From positions 9,749-73,748 of the forward strand of contig CAZJYN010000003.1 in NCBI GenBank assembly GCA_964550285.1: 64,000 nt of DNA, read 5' to 3'. The notes under the pieces are model-generated. The model made no database searches, was not told the DNA's origin, and saw only the letters and a program-made list of their open reading frames with translations. Source of the stretch: S36-B12 sp964550285 (lineage in GTDB: Bacteria; Actinomycetota; Actinomycetes; S36-B12). Position numbers and translations under genes: made by a program. Shown here piece after piece: positions 7,878 to 19,333 of this stretch (its first letter is position 1; each line of letters opens with the position of its first letter).

Positions 7878-8534
7878 ATGCGAAGCGGTACGCGCCTGAC
7901 TTCCCTGATCGCGACATCGGCGCTGCTGGTCAGCGGGTTGGCTATCTCGGCCACCCCGGCACTCGCCGATGAGGACAACGCACCGGTCACTCGCGTCAAT
8001 GCACCCTTAGTGGACCTCGATGGGAATGTGATCGAGGGTAACGAGATCGAGGCGCAGGATGCGGGCGTTCCTGCAGGCGATGGCCAAAACGCGGTCGATA
8101 CCGAGGTAGTCGCGATGGATCGCGGTGCCCGGCTCGCAATCGAGATCGCCCACGCGCTCGGCTCCAAGGACGCGCAGGACATGAAGGGTTTCGAACGCTC
8201 CTTGTATCAGGGCAAGTGGTACATGCCCAAGAAGGAGAGCATCCGCAGGTGCATCATGGATCGTGAATCCAACCACCGGTACCGGGCCGTCAGCGCCGGC
8301 GGTATGTACCGCGGCGCGTACCAGATGAATCGGGCACTAGCCCGCGGCGCGTCCTTCATGATGCAAAAGGAAGTCAAGAAGCAGATGCCCGAGGCCGTTT
8401 CCCAGGTCCGGAAGTTGCGCAAGATCCCGACCCAGCAGTGGTCTCGCTACTGGCAGGACCGCGCCTTTTGGACGATCTGGCGCAACGGCAAGGGCAAGCA
8501 CCACTGGCGAACCAACTACCGCGCCTGCTTCTAG
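7878..8534 (+). CDS. Secreted lysozyme/transglycosylase-like protein
   Basis: A 218-residue exported protein. Residues 1-30 are a Sec signal peptide (two Arg, hydrophobic core, ATPALA cleavage site before DEDN). The C-terminal half has a lysozyme-fold-like block, C125-IMDRESNHRYRAVS, continuing GGMYRGAYQM, in which Glu130 is the likely catalytic acid. Cys125 and Cys217 could form a disulfide. The arrangement resembles Rpf and other transglycosylase-like wall hydrolases of actinobacteria, but it is not a standard Rpf. ATG 7878 follows GAGGAGA; the frame runs back to 7761, but that extension lacks signal-peptide character. It probably acts on peptidoglycan outside the cell. Confidence 0.75.
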   Translation: MRSGTRLTSLIATSALLVSGLAISATPALADEDNAPVTRVNAPLVDLDGNVIEGNEIEAQDAGVPAGDGQNAVDTEVVAMDRGARLAIEIAHALGSKDAQDMKGFERSLYQGKWYMPKKESIRRCIMDRESNHRYRAVSAGGMYRGAYQMNRALARGASFMMQKEVKKQMPEAVSQVRKLRKIPTQQWSRYWQDRAFWTIWRNGKGKHHWRTNYRACF

Positions 8535-8550
8535 GCAGCTTGCTAGCTGG

Positions 8551-10230
<1,680 letters not shown>

Positions 10231-10268
10231 GGCACCAGCGTAGGACGGCCAGAGCGTGAAGCGGGCGG

Positions 10269-11291
10269 TCAGTCTCCGGTGCCGTGGAAGTCCACGCTGG
10301 CGTAGCGGGAGAGTTTGGCCAGCCGGTGCTCGCTGCGCACCTCACGGATCGTGCCGCTCTTGCTGCGCATCACGATGGAATGGGTGGTCGGACCGTCGGG
10401 GGAGTAGCGCACACCCTCGATGATCTCGCCGTCGGTAATGCCGGTTGCGCAAAAGAAGATGTTCTCGCCCGCCACGAGATCGGAAGTGGTCAGTACCCGA
10501 TCGAGATCGTGGCCCGAATCCAGGGCCGCGCGCCGCTCGGCCTCATCCCGGGGCCAGAGCCGGGCTTGGATGCTGCCGCCCAGACAGGTCATGGCGCAGG
10601 CCGCGATGATCCCCTCGGGGGTGCCACCGATGCCGGCGAGCATGTCCACGCCGGTGCCGTACCGAGCGGCCATCACGGCACCGGCCACATCTCCATCGAC
10701 GATGAACTTGATGCGGGCACCGGCCCGGCGTACCTCGTCGACCAGATCATCGTGCCGCGGGCGATCGAGGATGCACACGGTCAGATCGGCGACCTGCTCG
10801 CCCTTTGCCTTCGCCACCTGCTGCAGATTCCATGCGATCGGTGCGGTGATGTCGATTGCGTCCACGCTGTCCGGACCGACCACCAACTTGTCCATGTAGA
10901 AAACGGCACTGGGATCGAACATGGCGCCGCGTTCTGCGACCGCGATGACCGCGATGGCGTTGGTCATTCCCTTGGCGGTCAGCGTGGTTCCATCGATGGG
11001 ATCCACGGCCACGTCCGCCTCGGCGCCGGTGCCATCGCCCACGCGTTCGCCGTTGAACAGCATGGGAGCGTCGTCCTTCTCGCCCTCGCCGATCACCACG
11101 ACCCCATCCATCGCCACGCTGCCGATCAGTTGGCGCATCGCATTCACCGCTGCGCCATCGGCTCCGTTCTTGTCCCCACGCCCGACCCAGCGGGCGGCGG
11201 CCATCGCGGCCGCCTCGGTGACCCGAACCAGCTCTAGGGCCAGGTTGCGATCCGGCGCCTCGGGTGTCGAAGTCGAAGCAGCGTCGCTCAT
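10269..11291 (-). CDS. glpX: Fructose-1,6-bisphosphatase class II (GlpX)
   Basis: A 340-residue class II fructose-1,6-bisphosphatase, a gluconeogenic Mg/Mn-dependent enzyme. The metal-binding motifs GEGEKDDAPML (about 68-78) and DPIDGTT (about 98-104) are intact, as is the later GIGGTPEGI. The open frame reaches back to 11624, but ATG 11291 is chosen because TACGCT lies six bases upstream (11298-11303), the leaderless signature used throughout this window, and because the extension overlaps the divergent DUF4245 gene. It lies 38 bp upstream of the fumarase gene on the same strand. Confidence 0.95.
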   Translation of the reverse strand: MSDAASTSTPEAPDRNLALELVRVTEAAAMAAARWVGRGDKNGADGAAVNAMRQLIGSVAMDGVVVIGEGEKDDAPMLFNGERVGDGTGAEADVAVDPIDGTTLTAKGMTNAIAVIAVAERGAMFDPSAVFYMDKLVVGPDSVDAIDITAPIAWNLQQVAKAKGEQVADLTVCILDRPRHDDLVDEVRRAGARIKFIVDGDVAGAVMAARYGTGVDMLAGIGGTPEGIIAACAMTCLGGSIQARLWPRDEAERRAALDSGHDLDRVLTTSDLVAGENIFFCATGITDGEIIEGVRYSPDGPTTHSIVMRSKSGTIREVRSEHRLAKLSRYASVDFHGTGD

Positions 11292-11367
11292 CTGCCCAGC
11301 GTAGCCACGCCGGAAGCCGGTAACGGCGCCGATCGCGAGATGAACGCCGATGGCGCATGATGTTCCG

Positions 11368-11937
11368 GTGAGCACGCCCGAACCGACCGGCCGCCCGATG
11401 CGCGGTTTGCGGCAGAACGTCGGCGACATGCTGCGCTCGATGATCGTGGTGCTCGCCGTGGTCGGAGCGATCCTGCTGATCACCTGGCGGCCGCAGCCGG
11501 ATCCGATTCGTGAAGTCCCCGTCGAACCGGTCGCGTTGGTGGCCACGGCGCAAGCGGAGTTTCCCGTCTTCGTCGTCGATTCCCCACACGGCGGCACGGT
11601 GACGAGCGTGCGCTGGGAGTCCACTCCGCAATCCGATGGGGAACTGGTGTGGCATGTGGGCTACGTGACCCCCGAGGAGAAGTACCTGCAGTTGAGCCAA
11701 TCGCTCGCGGACTCACCCGGCTACCTGGCCGAGCAGACCACCGATGGCCGGGTGCTCGATGACTACGCCGATCTCCCTGCTGCTGTCCAAGGGCTCACCG
11801 GCGAAGGGTGGGTGCCTTGGGAGCAGCCCGACCGACGCTCGCTCGTCCGTGAGAACGACGGATCCACGACGATCCTCACCGGTACCGCATCCTGGTCCGA
11901 TCTGGGCGACGCGGCCTCACACCTGGTCTTGCCGTAG
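11368..11937 (+). CDS. DUF4245 membrane-anchored protein
   Basis: About 189 residues with a single N-terminal transmembrane helix (near residues 20-40) and an extracytoplasmic domain ending in WSDLGDAASHLVLP. It matches the DUF4245 family, which is found divergent to glpX in many actinobacteria, as here. Function is unknown. GTG 11368 is preferred because a -10-like CATGAT lies six bases upstream and family members start close to the basic segment before the helix; ATG 11350 is in the same frame and would add six residues. The 3' end overlaps xseB tail to tail by 21 bp. Confidence 0.78.
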   Translation: MSTPEPTGRPMRGLRQNVGDMLRSMIVVLAVVGAILLITWRPQPDPIREVPVEPVALVATAQAEFPVFVVDSPHGGTVTSVRWESTPQSDGELVWHVGYVTPEEKYLQLSQSLADSPGYLAEQTTDGRVLDDYADLPAAVQGLTGEGWVPWEQPDRRSLVRENDGSTTILTGTASWSDLGDAASHLVLP

Positions 11938-12120
11938 CGAATCCGCGTCTGCGAGCTTGCTTCGCGCCTGGTCCAACCACTGCACGCACACGGCAGCGGC
12001 CTTCTCGCCTTGTTCCCACAATTTCAAGGACTCCTCCAAGGACAGGCCCCCGGCCTCGAGCGATGCCACGATCGCCGCGAGTTCCTCGCGGGCCTGCTCG
12101 AAGGATTGGCTGCTGGTCAT
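11917..12120 (-). CDS. xseB: Exonuclease VII small subunit
   Basis: A 67-residue helical protein with the family pattern SFEQAREELAAIVASLEAGGLSLEESLKLWEQGE. XseB forms the long coiled-coil handle that binds the XseA nuclease, making exonuclease VII, which degrades single-stranded DNA. Its ATG overlaps the xseA stop by four bases (ATGA), so the subunits are translated in a coupled way. Length is normal. Confidence 0.95.
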   Translation of the reverse strand: MTSSQSFEQAREELAAIVASLEAGGLSLEESLKLWEQGEKAAAVCVQWLDQARSKLADADSLRQDQV

Positions 12121-13274
12121 CTGCTCTCCTGGGATAGGGCGGTTACTTCGGCGCTCAGCGACCCGTGCTGCACGCGGACCTGGATTTCTTCACCGGTTGC
12201 TACTTCGCTGGAATCGCGCACAACGCTTCCATCGGTGCGTTGCACGACCGCGTAGCCGCGCTCCAAGGTGGCCAGCGGCGACAGCCCCCTGGCGCGGGCC
12301 AGCAGGTGTTCGACGTCCGCCGAGAGAGTCTCGAGGCGGGTGTGCAATGCCCGATCGATGCGTCGGCGGGCGTCATCGACCCAGGTCGTCTCGGTGTCCA
12401 CTCGGCGCAACACCGCGGAGCGTCCGCGCGCGAGCAGCCCGCTGACCAGGGCGTCCTGCTCGCTGAAGGAGGGAACGATGCGCTTACCGGCGTCGGTGGG
12501 CGTGGAGGCCCGGTAGTCGGCGACATGATCGAGGATCGGGTTGTCCTGCTCGTGCCCGATGGCGCTCACTACCGGCGTGGTGGCGGCAAAAACGGCTCGC
12601 ACGAGGGTCTCGTTGCTAAATGGCAGCAAATCCTCCACGCTGCCACCGCCTCGCGTGATCACGATGACATCGACATCGGACATGGTGTCGAGTTCGGCGA
12701 GTGCATCACTCACCTCGGAGACGGCGTTCACGCCCTGGACTGCCACCTCCCGGATCTCGAAATCAGCCGCAGGCCAGCGATCCCGGGCGTTCACGACGAC
12801 GTCGTGCTCGGCGTCGCTGCCGCGCCCGCAGATAAGGCCGATGCGCCGGGGCAGGAACGGCAGCGGTTGCTTTCGCTCAGGAGCGAACAGGCCCTCGGCG
12901 GCGAGGGTGGTTTGCAACTGCGCTAGTCGTGCGAGCAATTCACCGATTCCGACGGCGCGAATGGTGCGGGCACGTAGCTGCAGCGATCCGCGACCGGACC
13001 AGAACTCGGGCTTGGCCCACACGACGAGTCGTTGACCGATCTCCAGCGGTGGGTCCATCCGACCCACCAACTCGGCATCGGCGACAACGCTGAGGGAGAC
13101 ATTCGCCTCGAGATCGCGCAGCACGAAGAACTGCATGCGGGCGTTGGGGCGCGGCCGGAAATCCGCGACCTGACCTTCGACCCAGATGGCGCCTAGTCGG
13201 CCGATCCAGTCTCCGAGCTTCTGCGAGACCGTGCGGACCGGGACGGGTGAGTCGGGTCCGGTGTCCAAGGCCAC
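12117..13274 (-). CDS. xseA: Exonuclease VII large subunit
   Basis: A 385-residue catalytic subunit. It has an N-terminal OB fold (about 1-100), then the nuclease domain with PRRIGLICGRGSDAEHD near 142 and the conserved VIVITRGGGSVEDLLPF and SAIGHEQDNPILDHVAD segments, ending in the C-terminal GYAVV region. The protein acts on single-stranded DNA with XseB. Start GTG 13274 has TACGCT six bases upstream (13281-13286), indicating a leaderless mRNA. It diverges from ispH across 55 bp. Confidence 0.95.
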   Translation of the reverse strand: MALDTGPDSPVPVRTVSQKLGDWIGRLGAIWVEGQVADFRPRPNARMQFFVLRDLEANVSLSVVADAELVGRMDPPLEIGQRLVVWAKPEFWSGRGSLQLRARTIRAVGIGELLARLAQLQTTLAAEGLFAPERKQPLPFLPRRIGLICGRGSDAEHDVVVNARDRWPAADFEIREVAVQGVNAVSEVSDALAELDTMSDVDVIVITRGGGSVEDLLPFSNETLVRAVFAATTPVVSAIGHEQDNPILDHVADYRASTPTDAGKRIVPSFSEQDALVSGLLARGRSAVLRRVDTETTWVDDARRRIDRALHTRLETLSADVEHLLARARGLSPLATLERGYAVVQRTDGSVVRDSSEVATGEEIQVRVQHGSLSAEVTALSQESR

Positions 13275-13329
13275 CTCGCCAGCGTAGGTGCGCCCTTGCC
13301 GATCGGAAAGTCGTGCCTACGATGGAGGG

Positions 13330-14316
13330 GTGACCACCGAGCGATCCACCGAACGCAAAGTCCTCCTCGCGGCCCCTCGCGGCTACTGCGCGGGGGTGGA
13401 TCGAGCGGTAGTGACAGTCGAGAAGGCGCTCGACTTGTATGGAGCGCCGGTCTACGTGCGCAAGCAGATCGTGCACAACAAGCACGTCGTCGAGACCCTG
13501 GAATCGCGCGGCGCCATCTTCGTCGACGAAGTGGAGGAGGTTCCCGAGGGAGCCACCGTGGTGTTCTCCGCCCACGGGGTGGCCCCTGAGGTCCACCACC
13601 AAGCCGCCGATCGCGGGTTGAAGACCATCGATGCGACATGCCCGTTGGTCACGAAGGTGCACTCGGAAGCCAAGCGCTTCGCATCCGAGGGCTACGACAT
13701 CATCCTCATCGGTCACGACGGCCACGAAGAAGTCGTGGGCACCATGGGTGAGGCTCCCGATTCCATGACCCTGGTCGAGGATCTCGACGCTGCACGCTCC
13801 ATCGAGGTCGAGGATCCCGACAAACTCGTGTGGTTGTCCCAGACCACCTTGTCCGTGGACGAGACCCTGGAGACCGTTGACGTGCTCAAGGAACGCTTCC
13901 CGAACTTGATGAGTCCGCCGAGCGATGACATCTGCTACGCCACGCAAAACCGCCAGGTTGCGATCAAGGAGGTGGCCGCTGGGAGCGACGTCGTGATCGT
14001 CGTCGGATCCGGCAATTCCTCCAACTCGGTTCGCCTAGTCGAGGTGGCGCTGGAATCCGGAGCGAGCAGCGCGTACCGCATCGATGCCGCATCGGAGATC
14101 GACCCGCTGTGGTTGGAGAACGCCACGACGGTAGGCGTGACCAGCGGGGCTTCGGTGCCGGAGATACTCGTGAACGAGGTGCTGGAGTACCTCGCCGAGA
14201 AGGGCTTTGGCACCGTCGAAGAGGTGCAGACCGCTGAGGAGACCCTCGTATTCGCGCTGCCGCCGGAGTTGCGTCGGGATATGAAGGCTGCTGCCTCAGC
14301 CCAGACGTCGTCGTAG
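13330..14316 (+). CDS. ispH: 4-hydroxy-3-methylbut-2-enyl diphosphate reductase
   Basis: A 328-residue [4Fe-4S] enzyme catalysing the last step of the MEP pathway, giving IPP and DMAPP. The cluster cysteines are Cys20 (RGYCAGVDRA), Cys104 (DATCPLV) and Cys202 (DICYATQNRQ). The TSGASVPE motif near the C terminus is present. GTG 13330 is the start: TACGAT (13318-13323) lies six bases upstream, so the GGAGGG just before the codon is likely promoter spacer rather than a ribosome-binding site. It overlaps the converging DUF6542 gene by 21 bp. Confidence 0.95.
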   Translation: MTTERSTERKVLLAAPRGYCAGVDRAVVTVEKALDLYGAPVYVRKQIVHNKHVVETLESRGAIFVDEVEEVPEGATVVFSAHGVAPEVHHQAADRGLKTIDATCPLVTKVHSEAKRFASEGYDIILIGHDGHEEVVGTMGEAPDSMTLVEDLDAARSIEVEDPDKLVWLSQTTLSVDETLETVDVLKERFPNLMSPPSDDICYATQNRQVAIKEVAAGSDVVIVVGSGNSSNSVRLVEVALESGASSAYRIDAASEIDPLWLENATTVGVTSGASVPEILVNEVLEYLAEKGFGTVEEVQTAEETLVFALPPELRRDMKAAASAQTSS

Positions 14317-15381
14317 CGCGACGATCACCAACGCCGCGACCGTCGATCCGACGATCCAGATCCAACTCGCCCCGAGCAAGAAGAACAACGCCACCGCTCT
14401 GCCGGAAAGATCATTGGCGGTTACGTCGAACTGACCGGCGGTAATCGCTGCAATGAAGAACGCAATAGGCGGGGCGAATATCGCGTTGACGGCGTCGCGG
14501 GTGCGCACCGCGAACGCCGCGAAGACCGAGACGACCAACAATCCGATGCCGGTAATGGCACCCGGCTCACCGCCGAAGAAAAGCGTCTCGCCGAACGCCA
14601 GGATGACTGTGACCCCGATCGTTACGGCGTAGACGCCAAGGCCGGTCAAGGTGCCGCCCCCTGCGGAAGTCCGCTCGCCGCGCTCATTTCGTCCACCGCG
14701 CTCGTTGCCTTCCTCGTCGCGGCCCGCTCGATCTCGACGCGGCGGGCGGCTAGACGTTGGAGGTGTCGACTCGGGGCGGGCAGGTGCATACGCCGCACGA
14801 TTGGCCATCACCTCCAAGGCCGGGGCGGGTTCGCCACTGGCCGCTACCGGTAAGGGTGCAGGTGCCGGCGCCGAGTATGGGAAGTCGTCGGCTGGCTGGC
14901 CTTGCTCGGCCGGCTCGGGTGGCGCCGCTGCTTCATCCGAGCGCGCCATGGTGCGAAGTCGCCGGGCCTGCATCGAGCCGACCGCGGTTATGGCCTCGGG
15001 CGTTTCCGTCGCCCCGCGGCTGCGGAACAACCGGCCCACGGCCGGATCGGCTGGTGGCTCGACGGGTGCGATTTCTTCTATGTCCTCGCTGTCCTCGATG
15101 ACCTCGACGGACACGTCTTCCTCGACGGACTCGTCTTCCTCGACAGGGGCGACGAGTTCGTCGGCCGCTGCCGGTGGAGCCGGGGGCGGCAGGGGCGGGT
15201 CCACGACACCGTCCGTGGGAATGGGAATGGGAACCAAAGGCTCCCAGCCCTCGTCGATAGCGGCCGGTGGTGGCTGGGGTGGCTGCGGTGGCTCCGGTGC
15301 GCGGGCCTCGTCGCGGAACAGGTGGGCGAACTCGTCCTCGAGGGCGTCGTACTCGCCCTCACGGGGATCTCGTTCACTCAC
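14296..15381 (-). CDS. DUF6542-type membrane protein with long acidic Pro-rich N terminus
   Basis: About 361 residues. The first two thirds are low complexity: Pro-rich runs (PPQPPP) and a Glu/Asp-rich block (EEDESVEEDVSVEV), then an Arg/Asp-rich linker. The C-terminal ~120 residues contain four hydrophobic segments (starting at TLTGLGVYAVTIG). Position between ispH and ychF matches the DUF6542 protein of mycobacteria. The start is uncertain: ATG 15417 has no promoter or ribosome-binding signal, whereas GTG 15381 has TAGCGT eight bases upstream. Function is unknown; the disordered acidic tail is probably cytoplasmic. Confidence 0.7.
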   Translation of the reverse strand: MSERDPREGEYDALEDEFAHLFRDEARAPEPPQPPQPPPAAIDEGWEPLVPIPIPTDGVVDPPLPPPAPPAAADELVAPVEEDESVEEDVSVEVIEDSEDIEEIAPVEPPADPAVGRLFRSRGATETPEAITAVGSMQARRLRTMARSDEAAAPPEPAEQGQPADDFPYSAPAPAPLPVAASGEPAPALEVMANRAAYAPARPESTPPTSSRPPRRDRAGRDEEGNERGGRNERGERTSAGGGTLTGLGVYAVTIGVTVILAFGETLFFGGEPGAITGIGLLVVSVFAAFAVRTRDAVNAIFAPPIAFFIAAITAGQFDVTANDLSGRAVALFFLLGASWIWIVGSTVAALVIVALRRRLG

Positions 15382-15500
15382 GGGAGGCCACGCTACCGCC
15401 GCCGGATGCTTTCCCATCGCCGAAAGGGTCGTGCTGCGCCCAGAAAGCGGGCCTGCCCACGGGTCGAGGACGCAGCGTCGTCCTCCTAGGATCGCGCCTT

Positions 15501-16574
15501 GTGGCTCTCACAATCGGCATCGTCGGCCTACCCAACGTCGGCAAGTCCACGCTGTTCAACGCGCTGACCAAGAACGAAGTACTCGCCGCCAACTATCCCT
15601 TCGCGACGATCGAGCCGAACACCGGCGTAGTGGGGGTGCCCGACGATCGACTTGGCACCCTCGCCGAGATCTTCGCTTCCGCGGAGGTGATCCCCGCCAC
15701 GGTCACCTTCGTTGATATCGCCGGCATCGTGAAGGGTGCTTCCGAGGGCGCTGGCCTGGGCAACAAGTTCCTCGCCAATATCCGAGAGTCCAACGCGATG
15801 TGTCAGGTGTTGCGGGCGTTCCACGACGACGACGTCGTCCACGTGGAGGGGCGCATCTCCCCAGCGGAGGACATGGAGACCATCAACACCGAGTTGATCC
15901 TGGCCGATCTGCAAACACTCGAGAACGCCATTCCGCGATTGACGAAGGAGGCGCGCAACGACAAGTCGAAGGCACCGATGCTCGCGGCGGCCGAACAGGC
16001 CGCGGAGATCTTGAACTCCGGCAAGACGCTCTTCGCCGCCGGCTTCGATGTCGAGCCCGTTCGCGAACTCTTCTTGTTGACAGCCAAGCCGTTCTTGTAC
16101 GTCATCAATTGCGACGAAGGGCAACTCGCGGACGAGGACTTCAAGGCACGGATGCGGGATTTGGTGGCTCCCGCCGAGGCCGTCTTCCTCGATGCGAAGG
16201 TCGAAGCCGAGCTCGTCGAACTCCCGCCCGATGAAGCGTTGGAGTTGCTGCAGTCGGTCGGACAGCAAGAGTCCGGACTCGATGCGCTCGCACGCGTCGG
16301 CTTCCAGACGTTGGGCCTGCAGACCTACTTGACCGCCGGCCCCAAGGAAGCGCGCGCGTGGACGATTCCCAAGGGGGCCACCGCCCCGGAGGCGGCCGGG
16401 GTGATCCATACCGATTTCCAAAAGGGCTTCATCAAGGCCGAGATCGTGTCCTTCGATGAACTCATCGACGCCGGCTCCATGGCCGAGGCCAAGTCACGCG
16501 GCAAAGTCCGCATGGAGGGCAAGGATTACGTGATGTCCGATGGGGATGTCGTGGAGTTCCGCTTCAACGTCTGA
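15501..16574 (+). CDS. ychF: Redox-regulated ATPase YchF
   Basis: A 357-residue Obg-like P-loop NTPase, ribosome associated and ATP-preferring. Residues 1-15 carry Walker A (GLPNVGKST), the G3-like DIAGIVKGASEGAGLGN follows near 75, and the NCDE variant of the G4 motif explains the ATP preference. The C-terminal TGS domain ends with GKDYVMSDGDVVEFRFNV. The frame extends far upstream, but GTG 15501 directly gives the family N terminus ALTIGIVG, with TAGGAT at 15487-15492 upstream. Confidence 0.95.
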   Translation: MALTIGIVGLPNVGKSTLFNALTKNEVLAANYPFATIEPNTGVVGVPDDRLGTLAEIFASAEVIPATVTFVDIAGIVKGASEGAGLGNKFLANIRESNAMCQVLRAFHDDDVVHVEGRISPAEDMETINTELILADLQTLENAIPRLTKEARNDKSKAPMLAAAEQAAEILNSGKTLFAAGFDVEPVRELFLLTAKPFLYVINCDEGQLADEDFKARMRDLVAPAEAVFLDAKVEAELVELPPDEALELLQSVGQQESGLDALARVGFQTLGLQTYLTAGPKEARAWTIPKGATAPEAAGVIHTDFQKGFIKAEIVSFDELIDAGSMAEAKSRGKVRMEGKDYVMSDGDVVEFRFNV

Positions 16575-16614
16575 CCTCGCTCCCGCGGCACCGTATGGGT
16601 GCCAGACTTACGTG

Positions 16615-17004
16615 GTGCACCTGCAAGAACTCGTCGGTGAGTTGTGGATCTCGCGCCTACCTGCAGATAGCTCAACGGTCGAAGGCATTGACCTAGTTGC
16701 GCTACCTGCGTCGCATCAGGCCGAGTTCTTCTCGGTCACGAGAACGACCGACGAAGTGAGCATCGTCGCCTCCGAGCCGATCCCAGGAGGTCGGGTGGAA
16801 GGTCCCTGGCGAGGGTTTCGCGTGGTCGGGACGTTGGACTTCGCGCTGACCGGAATCCTGCATTCGCTGGCCGAGCCGTTAGCAGCCGCCGAAATAAGCG
16901 TGTTCGCCATCTCGACTTTCGACACCGACTACCTGTTGGTCCGCGCCGATCGAGTTGTGGACGCCCGGTCCGCCTGGGAACAAGCAGGATTCACACTCAC
17001 GTAA
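16615..17004 (+). CDS. ACT domain-containing protein
   Basis: About 129 residues. The C-terminal half (GFRVVGTLDFALTGILHSLAEPLAAAEISVFAISTFDTDYLLV) is a clear ACT-type small-molecule-binding fold, as in proteins with a CASTOR/ACT_7 domain that bind amino acids. No catalytic domain is attached, so it is probably a stand-alone sensor. GTG 16612 and GTG 16615 are adjacent candidates; a -10-like CAGACT lies six bases before 16615. An out-of-family extension to 16540 overlaps ychF and is rejected. The effector is unknown. Confidence 0.75.
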   Translation: MHLQELVGELWISRLPADSSTVEGIDLVALPASHQAEFFSVTRTTDEVSIVASEPIPGGRVEGPWRGFRVVGTLDFALTGILHSLAEPLAAAEISVFAISTFDTDYLLVRADRVVDARSAWEQAGFTLT

Positions 17005-17022
17005 GGCCACGGCTGACCGTGA

Positions 17023-17430
17023 CTAACGCGCAGCGGCGCTTGTCTTCGCCCGCCAGGTGCTCCATGCGGAAGTCGCCCACAGCGCCCAGAGCACCAACAC
17101 CGGTTGGAACAGCAAGCGCACGAATCGCGCTGTGTCGGTGTCTAGCCCGAAGGCATCCGTACCGGTGACGAATTGCGAGATGTTGCCCGGGAATATGACG
17201 ACGAAGAAACCCGCGACGATCCAGCCGACGGCGGCGCGGTAGCGCCGCGGGGCGAAGACGAGCGCGGCACCCAAGATCAGCTCGATGACACCGGAGACGG
17301 CAACCACAGCCTCGGGTGCTGGCATCCACAACGGCACCTGGGCGAGGAATGCCTCCGCGTTGACGAAGTGACCGATACCGGCGAAGACGAGGGCGGCCCC
17401 GAGAGCTAGTCGACCGAAGGTTCGCAACAC
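17023..17430 (-). CDS. DoxX family membrane protein
   Basis: A 135-residue protein with four hydrophobic segments and the DoxX-like features GHFVNAEAFLAQVP and VSGVIELILGAALV. DoxX-type proteins are small membrane components linked to thiol and quinone redox chemistry in some bacteria; the role here is unproven. GTG 17430 is preceded by CATGCT six bases upstream. It converges with the ACT gene (18 bp between the stops) and diverges from typA. Confidence 0.8.
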   Translation of the reverse strand: MLRTFGRLALGAALVFAGIGHFVNAEAFLAQVPLWMPAPEAVVAVSGVIELILGAALVFAPRRYRAAVGWIVAGFFVVIFPGNISQFVTGTDAFGLDTDTARFVRLLFQPVLVLWALWATSAWSTWRAKTSAAAR

Positions 17431-17470
17431 GGCGTGAGCATGTCATGCGCGGTGCGTCTACTGTTCGCAG

Positions 17471-19330
<1,860 letters not shown>

Positions 19331-19333
19331 TGG